Part shown: piece by piece, positions 8,404 through 17,158 of the stretch | Position numbering within the stretch: position 1 is the stretch's first letter | How the letters are laid out: the number at the start of each line of letters is the position of its first letter | From: Nocardia jejuensis NBRC 103114 | GTDB taxonomy: Bacteria > Actinomycetota > Actinomycetes > Mycobacteriales > Mycobacteriaceae | Reading direction: 5' to 3' | DNA: 64,000 nucleotides | Assembly: GCF_001613145.1 (NCBI RefSeq) | Contig: NZ_BDBU01000045.1 | Coordinates: 1-64,000 of the forward strand | Made by a program: the position numbers and the translations under genes | Notes under the pieces: generated by a model | Database searches by the model: none | What the model saw: only the letters and a program-made list of their open reading frames with translations | Told to the model about the DNA's origin: nothing

Positions 8404-9078
8404 GTGGACGAGGCCCTCGCCAGAGCAGGCATCTTCCAAGGCGTCGAGCCCACCGCGGTGGCCGCTCTCGCCAAACAACTTCAGCCTGTGGACTTTCCGC
8501 GCGGGCACGTGATCTTCAACGAGGGTGAGCCCGGTGATCGGCTGTTCATCATCACCTCGGGCAAGGTGAAGATCGGCCGGCGTTCTCCGGACGGTCGCGA
8601 AAACCTGCTGACGATCATGGGCCCGTCGGACATGTTCGGTGAGCTGTCGATCTTCGATCCGGGGCCGCGCACCTCGACGGCCACCACCGTCACCGAGGTC
8701 CGCGCGGTGACCATGGATCGGGACGCCCTCAAGGCGTGGATCGATCAGCGCCCCGAGATCGCCGAACAGCTGCTGCGGGTCCTGGCCCGCCGTCTGCGCC
8801 GCACCAACAACAACCTGGCCGACCTGATCTTCACGGACGTGCCCGGACGTGTTGCCAAGGCGCTGCTGCAGCTGGCTCAGCGGTTCGGCACCCAGGAAGC
8901 GGGCGCGCTGCGCGTGACCCACGACCTGACCCAGGAAGAGATCGCCCAGCTGGTCGGCGCCTCTCGCGAAACCGTGAACAAGGCCCTGGCCGACTTCGCG
9001 CATCGCGGCTGGCTGCGACTCGAGGGCAAGAGCGTGCTCATCTCCGACTCGGAGCGTCTGGCCCGCCGCGCGCGCTAG
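8404..9078 (+). CDS. crp: cAMP receptor protein, CRP/FNR-family regulator
   Basis: A global transcription regulator of 224 residues, the same length as CRP of M. tuberculosis (Rv3676). The N-terminal cyclic-nucleotide domain carries the FGELSIFDPGPRTSTATT motif, with cAMP-contact residues E80 and R89. The C-terminal winged helix-turn-helix is at about 176-197 (TQEEIAQLVGASRETVNKAL), where R188 and E189 contact DNA in the family. The GTG start follows AAGGAG (8391-8396) by seven bases. A GCGTGTCG array upstream suggests dedicated control. Confidence 0.95.
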   Translation: MDEALARAGIFQGVEPTAVAALAKQLQPVDFPRGHVIFNEGEPGDRLFIITSGKVKIGRRSPDGRENLLTIMGPSDMFGELSIFDPGPRTSTATTVTEVRAVTMDRDALKAWIDQRPEIAEQLLRVLARRLRRTNNNLADLIFTDVPGRVAKALLQLAQRFGTQEAGALRVTHDLTQEEIAQLVGASRETVNKALADFAHRGWLRLEGKSVLISDSERLARRAR

Positions 9079-9117
9079 TTCGCCGCGGCACCCGCCTTCG
9101 GGCGCACACGAACGAAT

Positions 9118-9156
9118 CGAGACCGGGTCGCCACGGGGTGTGGCGACCCGGTCTCG
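9118..9156. terminator. bidirectional terminator between crp and the MBL gene
   Basis: A perfect 17-base inverted repeat: CGAGACCGGGTCGCCAC (9118-9134) and GTGGCGACCCGGTCTCG (9140-9156) with a 5-base loop, between convergent genes. Confidence 0.85.
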
Positions 9157-9247
9157 ACGTGTTCGAGGGTGCTGCTCGGCCGGGCCGCCCCGGCCCGGCC
9201 CCGACTCGGGCCCCACCGGGGGCGAGAACCGATGTCGCGGAGTCAGA

Positions 9248-10054
9248 TCAGCCGTGAGTGCGCAGATACGCGAGCTGCGCCTTGACCGAACTGTGCGCCG
9301 CCGGCCACAGGCGCTTGTCGACGTCGGCGTAGACGACCGCGACGATCTGCAGGGCCTTCGCGTTCGGGCCGAGCTTGGTCAACGCGTCGCGCACCTGGTT
9401 CAGGCGCTCCTGGCGATGTGAGAGATAGAAGCGCAGCACCGGTTCGGCATCGGGGTGATCGGGCCCGTGCGCGGGCAGCAGCACCCGCCCCGCGCCGACC
9501 TCGAGTAGCCGCTCGAGTGATCCGAGGTAATCCGCGAGCGCCTCGTCCCGCGATTCCAGCACGGTGGTTCCGCTGCCGAGCACGGTGTCGCCGGTCAGCA
9601 GCACCTGCTCGCCGTCCGGGCCGTCGACGAGAAAACTGAGCGAATCGGTGGTGTGCCCGGGAGTAGCCACCACGGTGATCCGCAGTCCGGCCGCCTCGAT
9701 GACCTCGCCGTCGCCGAGCGGGGTGTCGGAGTCGCGCAGGAACTCCCGGCTCGCGGCGCGCACCGGCGTCCCGGTCTCCTTGACCAGTCGATCGATGCCG
9801 CCGGTGTGATCGGCGTGGTGGTGCGTGATGAGGGTGAGCGCGATGTTCCCGCCCGTCTCCCGCACCAGGGCCTCGGTGTGCTTGCGGTCCTTGGGCCCCG
9901 GGTCCACGACCACGCAGTCCGGACTTCCGGGTGCGCGCAGGACCCAGGTGTTGGTGCCCTGCAACGTCATTCCGCTGGGATTGTCGGCCAGCACTACGGC
10001 CGCCGACGGTGTCACCTGTCGCAACTGCTCGTATGCGGGGTGGGTGAGGGTCAT
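9248..10054 (-). CDS. metallo-beta-lactamase-fold hydrolase (Rv3677c-like)
   Basis: A 268-residue MBL-fold metal-dependent hydrolase. The zinc motif THHHADHTGG (residues 77-86) and downstream metal ligands in VATPGHTTDS and LLTGDTVLG are intact. The C-terminal part holds LLPAHGPDH. It resembles the LACTB2/glyoxalase-II-like group, where RNA or thioester substrates are known, so the substrate here is open. The ATG at 10054 is separated from ridA by a terminator. It is the ortholog by position of Rv3677c. Confidence 0.85.
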   Translation of the reverse strand: MTLTHPAYEQLRQVTPSAAVVLADNPSGMTLQGTNTWVLRAPGSPDCVVVDPGPKDRKHTEALVRETGGNIALTLITHHHADHTGGIDRLVKETGTPVRAASREFLRDSDTPLGDGEVIEAAGLRITVVATPGHTTDSLSFLVDGPDGEQVLLTGDTVLGSGTTVLESRDEALADYLGSLERLLEVGAGRVLLPAHGPDHPDAEPVLRFYLSHRQERLNQVRDALTKLGPNAKALQIVAVVYADVDKRLWPAAHSSVKAQLAYLRTHG

Positions 10055-10075
10055 GCTCTTGTCCTAACGCAGAAC

Positions 10076-10107
10076 GCGGGGCGAGTCCATGTTTCGACTC
10101 ACCCCGC
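10076..10107 (-). terminator. terminator after ridA
   Basis: Arms GCGGGGCGAGTC (10076-10087) and GACTCACCCCGC (10096-10107) pair with one mismatch. It lies just downstream of the ridA stop on the minus strand, before the MBL gene. Confidence 0.7.
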
Positions 10108-10164
10108 TTTCACTGTGCGCCAAACCTTTTGGGATATCGGCTCGCGCGCTTGCTGTGTAAGGGA

Positions 10165-10632
10165 CTATCGCACTTCCGCGATCAGCTCGACCTCGACGGG
10201 GGTGTTCTTCGGCAGTTCCGAGACACCGACGGCCGAGCGCGCGTGCACGCCCGCGTCACCGAAGACCTCACCGAGGAATTCCGACGAGCCGTTGATGACC
10301 AGCGGCTGATCGCTGTAACCCGGTGCGGAGGCGACGAATCCGACGACCTTCACGATCCGCACGACATTGTCGAGGCCGACCAGATCGTGCACCGCGGCCA
10401 GCGCGTTGAGCGCGCACAGCCGGGCGGCTTCGGCGGCCTGCTCGGTGGAAACCTCGGCGCCGACCTTGCCGGTCACCGTCAGCTGACCGTCCACGACCGG
10501 CAACTGGCCGGAGGTGTAGACGAGGTTGCCGGTCCGCACGGCCGGAATGTACGCCGCGACGGGTGCCGCGACGCCGGGTAGATCGAGCCCCAGCTTGGCC
10601 AGATTCTCCGCCCAGGCGGTGGCGGCCGCCAT
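10165..10632 (-). CDS. RidA-family enamine/imine deaminase-like protein
   Basis: A 155-residue member of the YjgF/YER057c/UK114 family, whose well-studied members hydrolyse reactive enamine intermediates from PLP enzymes. Features include the N-terminal WAENLAKLGLDLPG, the VYTSGQLP strand and LNALAAVHDLVGLDNVVRIVKVVGFV. The canonical terminal Arg signature of archetypal RidA (R105) is not evident, and it belongs to the Rv3678c-like subgroup. The ATG at 10632 overlaps the stop of the upstream small gene by one base (TGATG). Confidence 0.85.
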   Translation of the reverse strand: MAAATAWAENLAKLGLDLPGVAAPVAAYIPAVRTGNLVYTSGQLPVVDGQLTVTGKVGAEVSTEQAAEAARLCALNALAAVHDLVGLDNVVRIVKVVGFVASAPGYSDQPLVINGSSEFLGEVFGDAGVHARSAVGVSELPKNTPVEVELIAEVR

Positions 10633-10796
10633 CAGTTCTTGGGTCGCTTCAGGTAGGCGACATGCTGCTCGCCGGTCGGCCCGGGCAGCACGGTGACGAG
10701 TTCCCAGCCGTCGGAACCCCACTGGTCCAGAATTGCCTTGGTGGCATGCGTCAACAGCGGCACCGTCGCGTACTCCCACACGGTCACATCACTCAT
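10632..10796 (-). CDS. small DUF4177-like protein (Rv3678A-like)
   Basis: A 54-residue protein with the pattern VWEYATVPLL...ILDQWGSDGWELVTVLPGP, the alternating strand and GW-ELV motif typical of DUF4177. No function is known. The ATG at 10796 starts the recognisable domain. The stop overlaps the ridA ATG, so the two are co-translated. It is divergent from the ArsA-like operon. Confidence 0.75.
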   Translation of the reverse strand: MSDVTVWEYATVPLLTHATKAILDQWGSDGWELVTVLPGPTGEQHVAYLKRPKN

Positions 10797-11060
10797 GCCG
10801 AGAGCGTACAACCCGCCGAGTGGGGGCCCGTTACCCGAGACCGGCCACTCCCCCACCGGACACCCGGTCGCCGAATCCGACAGTTCGCCGCCTCGCCTCG
10901 AAACCGGGGGCGAGCGGCGCGGCGGGAGGAAGAATCGAGACCTGAAAGGGCCGCGAACCGCCGTAGCGAAGCGTGGACGAAAAGAACACAGCGAGTGGTG
11001 TATCAGACAGTTACGTTCCCTTGTGGGCAGGAAGCAGTAACGAGTTATAGGCTCGCGAGC

Positions 11061-12098
11061 GTGGGAGTACCGATAGCAGTGCCCGTTTCGGTTGAGCCGG
11101 GGGTCGAATCAGGTTGGCCGGAGCGGGCGGACAAGGCCCGCCTGCACTACGTATCCGGAAAGGGCGGGACCGGGAAGTCGACGGTCGCGGCAGCACTCGC
11201 GCTGGCGCTCGCGGCGGGGGGCCGCCGCGTGCTGCTGGTCGAGGTCGAGGGCAGGCAGTCCATTGCCCAGTTGTTCGACCTGCCGCCGTTGCCGCCCACC
11301 GAGACTCGGATCGCCGCCGCCGAGGGCGGAGGCGAGGTGCTGGCCCTGGCCCTGGATGTCGAGCATGCGTTCCTGGAATACCTGGACATGTTCTACAACC
11401 TGGGCTTCGCCGGTCGCGCCATGCGCCGGGTCGGGGCCATCGAGTTCGTGACGACCATCGCGCCCGGTCTGCGGGACGTCATCCTGACCGGCAAGATCAA
11501 GGAATGCGCGGTGCGCGTCGACAAGTCGGGTAAACCGGCCTACGACGAGATCGTCATCGACGCGCCCCCGACCGGCCGGATCGCCAGCTTCCTGGACGTC
11601 ACCCAGGCCATGGCCGAGATCGCCGGCGGCGGCCCGATCGCCTCGCAGGCCGAGGGCGTGTCCAAGCTGCTGCATTCGCCGCAGACCATGATCCACCTGG
11701 TGACCCTGCTCGAGGCGCTGCCGGTGCAGGAGACCGCCGACGCCATCGGCGAACTCACCGCCAACGATCTGAACATCGGCACGGTCATCGTGAACCGCGC
11801 GAGCGAGGGCTATCTGCCCCGGGCCGTGCGCGCGAAGGCCGCCACCGGTGAGGTCGACACCGACGCCGTGCGGGCCGGACTCGCCGAGGCCGGAATCACC
11901 CTGTCCGAACAGGACTTCCAGGGCCTGATCGCCGAGACCGTCGAGCATTCGGCCCGTTTGCAGGCGCAGGACGAGAGCGCCGAGGACCTGGCGCAGGTCG
12001 ACATCTCACGGCTCTACCTGCCGTCGCTGGCCGACGGGATGGACCTGGGCGGGCTCTACGAGCTGGCCGAACACTTGAGCGCGCAGGGAGTTCGCTGA
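11061..12098 (+). CDS. ArsA/Get3-like ATPase, first subunit (Rv3679-like)
   Basis: A 345-residue cytoplasmic P-loop ATPase of the ArsA/Get3 class. The deviant Walker A is SGKGGTGKST (residues 32-41), and DAPPTGRIASFLDV is the Switch/Walker-B region. The pair Rv3679/Rv3680 in mycobacteria forms a heteromeric ATPase linked to envelope and metabolic stress rather than arsenite, so an anion-pump label would be unsafe. The GTG at 11061 was chosen because homology starts soon after. The next gene follows by two bases. The 264-base gap before it (10797-11060) is a divergent promoter region with no motif I can name. Confidence 0.88.
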   Translation: MGVPIAVPVSVEPGVESGWPERADKARLHYVSGKGGTGKSTVAAALALALAAGGRRVLLVEVEGRQSIAQLFDLPPLPPTETRIAAAEGGGEVLALALDVEHAFLEYLDMFYNLGFAGRAMRRVGAIEFVTTIAPGLRDVILTGKIKECAVRVDKSGKPAYDEIVIDAPPTGRIASFLDVTQAMAEIAGGGPIASQAEGVSKLLHSPQTMIHLVTLLEALPVQETADAIGELTANDLNIGTVIVNRASEGYLPRAVRAKAATGEVDTDAVRAGLAEAGITLSEQDFQGLIAETVEHSARLQAQDESAEDLAQVDISRLYLPSLADGMDLGGLYELAEHLSAQGVR

Positions 12099-12100
12099 TC

Positions 12101-13279
12101 ATGATCGTTCCGGCCGGCACCGTCCCCCTGGACATTACGAAGATCATCTCCGACAAGTCCGCGCGCATCGTGGTGTGCTGCGGCTCCGGCGGGGTCGGCA
12201 AGACCACCACCGCCGCCGCCATCGCCGTGCACGCGGCCGAGGCGGGCCGCAAGGTCGTCGTGCTCACCATCGACCCCGCACGCCGTCTGGCGCAGTCCCT
12301 GGGTGTCTCGGACCTCGGAAACACCCCGCAGCGGGTGGACCTGGGTGAGCGGGACGGCAGTCCCGCCAAGGGCGAGCTGTTCGCCATGATGCTGAACATG
12401 CGCCGCACCTTCGACGAGATGGTGCTCGAGCACACCAGCCCGGAGAAGGCGGAGCAGATCTTCGCCAATCCGATCTATCAGACCGTCGCGTCCTCCTTCG
12501 GTGGCACCCAGGAGTACATGGCGATGGAGAAGCTGGGCCAGCTGGCCGGCAAGCGCGAGTGGGACCTGATCGTGGTCGACACGCCGCCGTCTCGCAACGC
12601 CCTGGACTTCCTCGACGCGCCCAAGCGCCTCGGCAATTTCCTGAACGGCAAGATGATCCGCGTGATCATGGCGCCGGGCCGCGGCGTCGGCAAACTCGTC
12701 GCGGGCGCGATGAGCCTGGCGCTGCGCGGAGTGTCCACGATCGTGGGCGGTCAGTTGCTCAAGGACGCGTCGGTGTTCCTGCAGTCGCTCGAATCCATGT
12801 TCGGCGGATTCCAGGATCGCGCGGATCGCACCTACGCCATGCTGTCCCGGCCCGGCACCCACTTCGTGGTGGTGGCCGCGGCCGAACCGGACGCGTTGCG
12901 GGAGGCGTCGTTCTTCGTCGATCGGCTCTCGACCGACAAGATGCCGCTCGCCGGCCTGGTGCTCAATCGCACGCATCCGGTGCTGAGTTCGCTCTCCGCC
13001 GAGCAGGCTCAGGTCGCCGCAGACCGTCTAGCCCCCGCGACGACCGTGACCGGCGAATCGGAGACACCCGAGGCGCTCGCCGCGGCCGTGCTGCGAATCC
13101 ACGCACATCGGGCGACCACCGCGAAGCGGGAACAGCATCTACTGCAGCGGTTCCGGGGCGCGCATCCGAGCGTGCCGATCGCGGCGGTCACCGCGCTCCC
13201 GTTCGAGGTCGCGGATCTGGACGCGCTGCGGGCCGTCGCCGATCAGCTCGCCGCGGCGGGAACTGCCAAGTCGGCCTGA
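12101..13279 (+). CDS. ArsA/Get3-like ATPase, second subunit (Rv3680-like)
   Basis: A 392-residue partner of the preceding ATPase. The P-loop is GSGGVGKTTT (residues 28-37), followed by LTIDPARRLAQSLGV and the DTPPSRNALDFLDAPKRL segment, both hallmarks of this family. There are no membrane segments, so it is cytoplasmic. The two-base spacing after the first subunit implies one transcript and a hetero-oligomer. A bidirectional terminator follows. The symbol is left blank because naming in the literature varies. Confidence 0.88.
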   Translation: MIVPAGTVPLDITKIISDKSARIVVCCGSGGVGKTTTAAAIAVHAAEAGRKVVVLTIDPARRLAQSLGVSDLGNTPQRVDLGERDGSPAKGELFAMMLNMRRTFDEMVLEHTSPEKAEQIFANPIYQTVASSFGGTQEYMAMEKLGQLAGKREWDLIVVDTPPSRNALDFLDAPKRLGNFLNGKMIRVIMAPGRGVGKLVAGAMSLALRGVSTIVGGQLLKDASVFLQSLESMFGGFQDRADRTYAMLSRPGTHFVVVAAAEPDALREASFFVDRLSTDKMPLAGLVLNRTHPVLSSLSAEQAQVAADRLAPATTVTGESETPEALAAAVLRIHAHRATTAKREQHLLQRFRGAHPSVPIAAVTALPFEVADLDALRAVADQLAAAGTAKSA

Positions 13280-13369
13280 CGATCGGAGTCGCGCCCTGGA
13301 CGGCAAAGTTCCCAATCCTTCCGGAAGGAACTACCCGGTCTGCGTGAGATGCCCGATTTTCCTCCGGAA

Positions 13370-13403
13370 ACGGACCGAGCCCGCCAAAGCGGGCTCGGTC
13401 CGT
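13370..13403. terminator. bidirectional terminator between the ATPase operon and whiB4
   Basis: A perfect 15-base inverted repeat ACGGACCGAGCCCGC (13370-13384) and GCGGGCTCGGTCCGT (13389-13403) with loop CAAA, between convergent genes. Confidence 0.85.
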
Positions 13404-13424
13404 TCTGCTTATGGGGATACTGGG

Positions 13425-13748
13425 TTACATAGCTACTTTCTGCGACCGCTGGACCCGGAAGAAATCGGACCAGGACGTCACCTCCGGATGCTGCTTCAGC
13501 AGCGCACGCCGCTGCCGTTCGGTCATGCCGCCCCACACACCGAACTCCACTCGGTTGTCCAGAGCGTCAGCCCCGCACTCCATCAGCACCGGGCAGTGCC
13601 GGCAGATGGTCGCAGCCTTGCGCTGCGCTGCACCGCGCACGAACAGCTGGTCGGGATCCACTTCCTTGCATCGGGCCTGGGAAACCCAGGCAATTCGCGC
13701 TTCGGCCTGCTCTACGTCCAGTCGAGCGATCGGGGTAGTCATGTGCAT
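13425..13748 (-). CDS. whiB4: WhiB-family redox-sensing iron-sulfur regulator
   Basis: A 107-residue WhiB protein. Four cluster-binding cysteines are C27, C49, C52 and C58 (C-x21-C-x2-C-x5-C), followed by the GVWGG turn (residues 70-74) and a basic C-terminal DNA-binding tail (TERQRRALLKQH). WhiB4 in M. tuberculosis senses oxygen and oxidative stress. The ATG at 13748 is preceded by AAAGGGG with eight-base spacing, which decides against the longer open frame. Position between the Rv3680-like gene and ponA2 matches whiB4. Confidence 0.9.
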   Translation of the reverse strand: MHMTTPIARLDVEQAEARIAWVSQARCKEVDPDQLFVRGAAQRKAATICRHCPVLMECGADALDNRVEFGVWGGMTERQRRALLKQHPEVTSWSDFFRVQRSQKVAM

Positions 13749-13857
13749 TTGGTGTGCCCCTTTGCAGTCCGAACACCGGGTCACGGCGCTCCAGAATCGC
13801 GTGTACAGCGCGCAGATACCCAACCCCACTGCGAACTGCACCACATTCCACTTTGAG

Positions 13858-13873
13858 TGTTAGCTCTATCACA
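13858..13873. promoter_or_regulatory. candidate CRP binding site in the whiB4/ponA2 divergent region
   Basis: TGTTAGCTCTATCACA matches the actinobacterial CRP consensus TGTGA-N6-TCACA at nine of ten positions with exact spacing. It lies about 110 bases before whiB4 in the 13749-14060 gap shared with ponA2. A plausible target of the nearby crp, but one site by eye is weak evidence. Confidence 0.4.
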
Positions 13874-14060
13874 CTGGGTTCTCAATCTAGATAGTGGTGT
13901 GCGGCCTGCGCAAGACCGTGCCGAGATTTTCTGGTACGTCCGTCCACGCATTCGTTACCTGATACCGGGCAGTCGGGATCATTGAGACAGTCGAACCGGA
14001 CTTATGGACACCCCGACACAGGGACACCGACTGTCCGGCCGGGCAATTAGGCTGTCGCTC

Positions 14061-16427
14061 GTGCCGATCACACGAACGCTCTGGAGACTCGCCGGCAGCT
14101 GCGTCCTGGCCGCCGTCCTGCTCGCCGGGTTGCTGTTCCCTCTCGCCGGCGGTTTCGGGTTCATCTCGAACCGTGCCGCCGATGCCGTGGACAACGTTTC
14201 CGCCGAGCTTGTGGAGGGTGCGGTCCCGGCGGTGTCGACCATGGTCGATGTGAACGGGACGCCGTTCGCCTGGCTGTACGAGCAACGCCGGTTCGAAGTG
14301 CCCAGCGACAAGATCTCCAACGACATGAAGCTCGCGCTCGTGTCCGTGGAGGACAAACGCTTCGCCGAACACGGTGGTGTGGACTGGCAGGGCACCTTCC
14401 GTGCCTTCCTGACCAACACCTCCGGCGGCGAGGTGCAGCAGGGTGGCTCGACCATCGATCAGCAGTACGTGAAGAACTACCTGCTGCTGGTCGTGGCCAA
14501 GACCGATGCCGAACGCCGCGCCGCCACCGAGACGACCCCCGCCCGCAAGATCCGTGAGATCCGGATGGCGCTGACGCTGGACAAGCAGCTCACCAAGGAC
14601 GAGATCCTCACCCGCTACCTGAACCTGGTGCCGTTCGGTAATTCGTCCTACGGCATCCAGGACGCCGCGCAGACCTACTTCGGCATCGACGCCAAGGATC
14701 TGACCATCGTGCAGTCCGCGATGCTCGCGGGCATGGTGCAGTCCAGCTCGAAGCTGAACCCGTACACCAATCCGCAGGGTGTGCTCGAGCGCCGCAACAC
14801 CGTGCTGGACACGCTGATCGCGAACATCCCCAGTCGCGCGGACGAATTCCGCAAGGCCAAGACCGATCCGCTGGGCGTGCTCACCGAGCCCAAGGGCCTG
14901 CCCCGCGGGTGCATCGCGGCCAACGATCGCGGCTTCTTCTGCGATTACGCGATGCAGTACCTGACCAATGCCGGTATCAGCCGCGATCAGATCGACAAGG
15001 GCGGCTACCTGATTCGCACCACCCTCGATCCCGCGGTGCAGGATGCGAGCCGCAACTCGCTGGCCGCGAACAGCGATCCGAATCTGGACGACATCGCCCA
15101 GGTGATGAACATCATCGGCCCCGGCCAGGATTCGCACCCGGTGCTGGCGATGGCGTCCAGCCGCGCCTACGGCCTGGACGGCAACGCGCATCAAACCGTG
15201 CAGCCGCAGCCGTATTCGCTGGTGGGCGACGGCGCGGGCTCGATTTTCAAGATCTTCACCACGGCCGCGGCCATGGAGAAGGGTTTGGGCATCAGCGCAC
15301 AGCTGGACGTTCCGGCGAACTTCTCCGCCAAGGGCATGGGTAATTCCGGCACGCCCGGCTGTCCGGCCGAGACCTACTGCGTGAAGAACGCCGGTAACTA
15401 CAAGTCGCCCATGTCGGTGACCGAGGCGCTCGCGACCTCGCCGAACACGGCCTTCGTCAAGCTGATCCAGGCCGTGGGCGTCTCGCCGACCGTCGATATG
15501 GCGGTGCGCCTGGGCATGCGTTCCTACGCCCAGCCCGGCACCTCCGGCCACGGCAATCAGAGCCTGGCGGACATGGTGAAGGAGCAGAACCTCGGCTCGT
15601 TCACGCTGGGTCCGGTGGGCGTGAACGCGCTGGAACTCTCGAACGTCGCCGCGACGATCGCCTCGGGCGGCCGCTGGTGCCCGCCCACCCCGATCAGGGA
15701 GGTGGTGGACCGTAGCGGCAAGACCGTGCCCCTCACCCAGCAGGCGTGCGAGCAGGTCGTCGAACCCGGTCTGGCCAATACGCTCGCCAACGCGCTCAGC
15801 AAGGACGACGTGAGCGGCACCGCGGCCGCGGCCGCACAGTCGGTGGGCTGGCCGGTTCCGCTGTCCGCCAAGACCGGAACCACCGAGACCCACCGGTCCT
15901 CGGCGTTCCTCGCGTTCACGAACTCGCTCGCGGGCGCCGCCTACATCTACGGCGACAGCCCGACGCCCGGCGAGATCTGCTCGTTCCCGCTGCGCAACTG
16001 CGGCAGCGGAAACCTGTACGGCGGTAACGAACCGGCCCGGACCTGGCTCGGCGCGGTGAAGAACGTGCTCGGCAATTTCCCGCCGACGAATCTGCCGCCG
16101 CTGGACGACAAGTACGTGCGCGGATCCAACAACTCCCAGATCCCGGACGTCATCGGCCAGTCCCAGGGTGAGGCGACCGGGAATCTGATCGCCGCGGGCT
16201 TCCAGGTCTCGGTGGCCACGGCGGCCGGGCCCAACAAGGGCACGGTGATGAGCATCTCGCCGGACGGCTCGGCGATCCCGGGGTCGGTGATCACGATCTA
16301 CGTGAGCGACGGCAGTCAGCGGCCCGCGCCCGCGCCGGAGACGCCGGGGCCGACGGTCCCGGGATTGCCGGGGATCCAGGTGCCCCGATTGCCACCGATC
16401 CCCATCCCGATCCCCATCCCGCGCTAG
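14061..16427 (+). CDS. ponA2: class A penicillin-binding protein with PASTA domain
   Basis: A bifunctional peptidoglycan synthase of 788 residues anchored by an N-terminal helix. The GT51 glycosyltransferase domain has the catalytic Glu97 in SVEDKRFAEHGGVDW. The transpeptidase domain has SIFK (Ser394), SPN (460-462) and KTG (604-606). One PASTA repeat begins near QIPDVIGQSQ (about residue 694), and a Pro-rich tail ends the protein. The GTG at 14061 was preferred because homology to mycobacterial PonA2 starts with PITRTLWRLAGSC. An ATG at 14004 would add 19 residues. The divergent neighbour is whiB4, as in mycobacteria. Confidence 0.93.
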   Translation: MPITRTLWRLAGSCVLAAVLLAGLLFPLAGGFGFISNRAADAVDNVSAELVEGAVPAVSTMVDVNGTPFAWLYEQRRFEVPSDKISNDMKLALVSVEDKRFAEHGGVDWQGTFRAFLTNTSGGEVQQGGSTIDQQYVKNYLLLVVAKTDAERRAATETTPARKIREIRMALTLDKQLTKDEILTRYLNLVPFGNSSYGIQDAAQTYFGIDAKDLTIVQSAMLAGMVQSSSKLNPYTNPQGVLERRNTVLDTLIANIPSRADEFRKAKTDPLGVLTEPKGLPRGCIAANDRGFFCDYAMQYLTNAGISRDQIDKGGYLIRTTLDPAVQDASRNSLAANSDPNLDDIAQVMNIIGPGQDSHPVLAMASSRAYGLDGNAHQTVQPQPYSLVGDGAGSIFKIFTTAAAMEKGLGISAQLDVPANFSAKGMGNSGTPGCPAETYCVKNAGNYKSPMSVTEALATSPNTAFVKLIQAVGVSPTVDMAVRLGMRSYAQPGTSGHGNQSLADMVKEQNLGSFTLGPVGVNALELSNVAATIASGGRWCPPTPIREVVDRSGKTVPLTQQACEQVVEPGLANTLANALSKDDVSGTAAAAAQSVGWPVPLSAKTGTTETHRSSAFLAFTNSLAGAAYIYGDSPTPGEICSFPLRNCGSGNLYGGNEPARTWLGAVKNVLGNFPPTNLPPLDDKYVRGSNNSQIPDVIGQSQGEATGNLIAAGFQVSVATAAGPNKGTVMSISPDGSAIPGSVITIYVSDGSQRPAPAPETPGPTVPGLPGIQVPRLPPIPIPIPIPR

Positions 16428-16470
16428 GCGGGCTCCGGGGTGACCGACACCCGGGTCTGATTCCACACGA

Positions 16471-16505
16471 AACGGCCCCCGCACCGATCCGGTGCGGGGG
16501 CCGTT
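16471..16505. terminator. bidirectional terminator between ponA2 and yqeY
   Basis: A perfect 15-base inverted repeat AACGGCCCCCGCACC (16471-16485) and GGTGCGGGGGCCGTT (16491-16505), loop GATCC, followed by a T-rich CTCGTTCC stretch. Confidence 0.85.
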
Positions 16506-16544
16506 CTCGTTCCGTAGCGGGACCGATCCGGGACCGGCTCGGGC

Positions 16545-17009
16545 TCAGAGCCTGGCTTTGACCGCCGCGGAGATCCGCGTCCCGTCGGCACGCCCGGCCG
16601 CGAGCCCGGTGGCGATCTTCATCACCTGACCCATCTGGCGCATGCCCGGCCGCTCCCCGATCGCCTCCGCGACGTTCGCGATGGCGGTGTCGGCGATGTC
16701 GGCGACCTCGGCCTCGGTCAGCGGCGTGGGCAGGTACTCGTCGATGATGGCCTCTTCGGCGCGCTCGGTGGCCGCGAGCTCGCCGCGCCCGGCCTGCTCG
16801 TAGACGACCGCGGCCTCGTTGCGCTTCTTGGACTCCTTCGACAGCACGGCCAGGACCTCGGTGTCGCTGAGTTCGCGCGCCTCGGTGCCCGCGACCTCGG
16901 CGGTCTGGACGGCGGCGAGCAGCATGCGCACCGTGTTGAGGCGCAGTGTGTCCTTGGCCTTCATCGCGGTGGTGAGATCGGCCCGCAGCTTCGATTTGAG
17001 TTCCGACAT
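16545..17009 (-). CDS. GatB/YqeY domain protein
   Basis: A 154-residue YqeY-type protein. The sequence SELKSKLRADLTTAMKAKD at the start and the C-terminal GQVMKIATG...GTRISAAVKARL are family hallmarks; these resemble the tail domain of the GatB amidotransferase subunit and may bind tRNA. A direct role is not established. The ATG at 17009 begins the domain. The stop lies 40 bases from the ponA2 terminator. Confidence 0.88.
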   Translation of the reverse strand: MSELKSKLRADLTTAMKAKDTLRLNTVRMLLAAVQTAEVAGTEARELSDTEVLAVLSKESKKRNEAAVVYEQAGRGELAATERAEEAIIDEYLPTPLTEAEVADIADTAIANVAEAIGERPGMRQMGQVMKIATGLAAGRADGTRISAAVKARL

Positions 17010-17158
17010 GCGCCACACGCTACCGCTGAACCCGGTGCCGCTCGCACGTCTTTTTCCGAGGTGTCGACCGTCCGGCTTGCCCGGATTCCCGCGACAGGTG
17101 AGGGTGGCCCGGGTCATTAAGGTCGATGTTTCCCGTCCTCGTCGCCTATTCTGGGCGA

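Noticed and set aside
13887..16484. 865-codon minus-strand frame opposite ponA2
   Set aside because: Arg/His/Gly-rich translation typical of antisense frames in GC-rich DNA; ponA2 on the other strand has all catalytic motifs.
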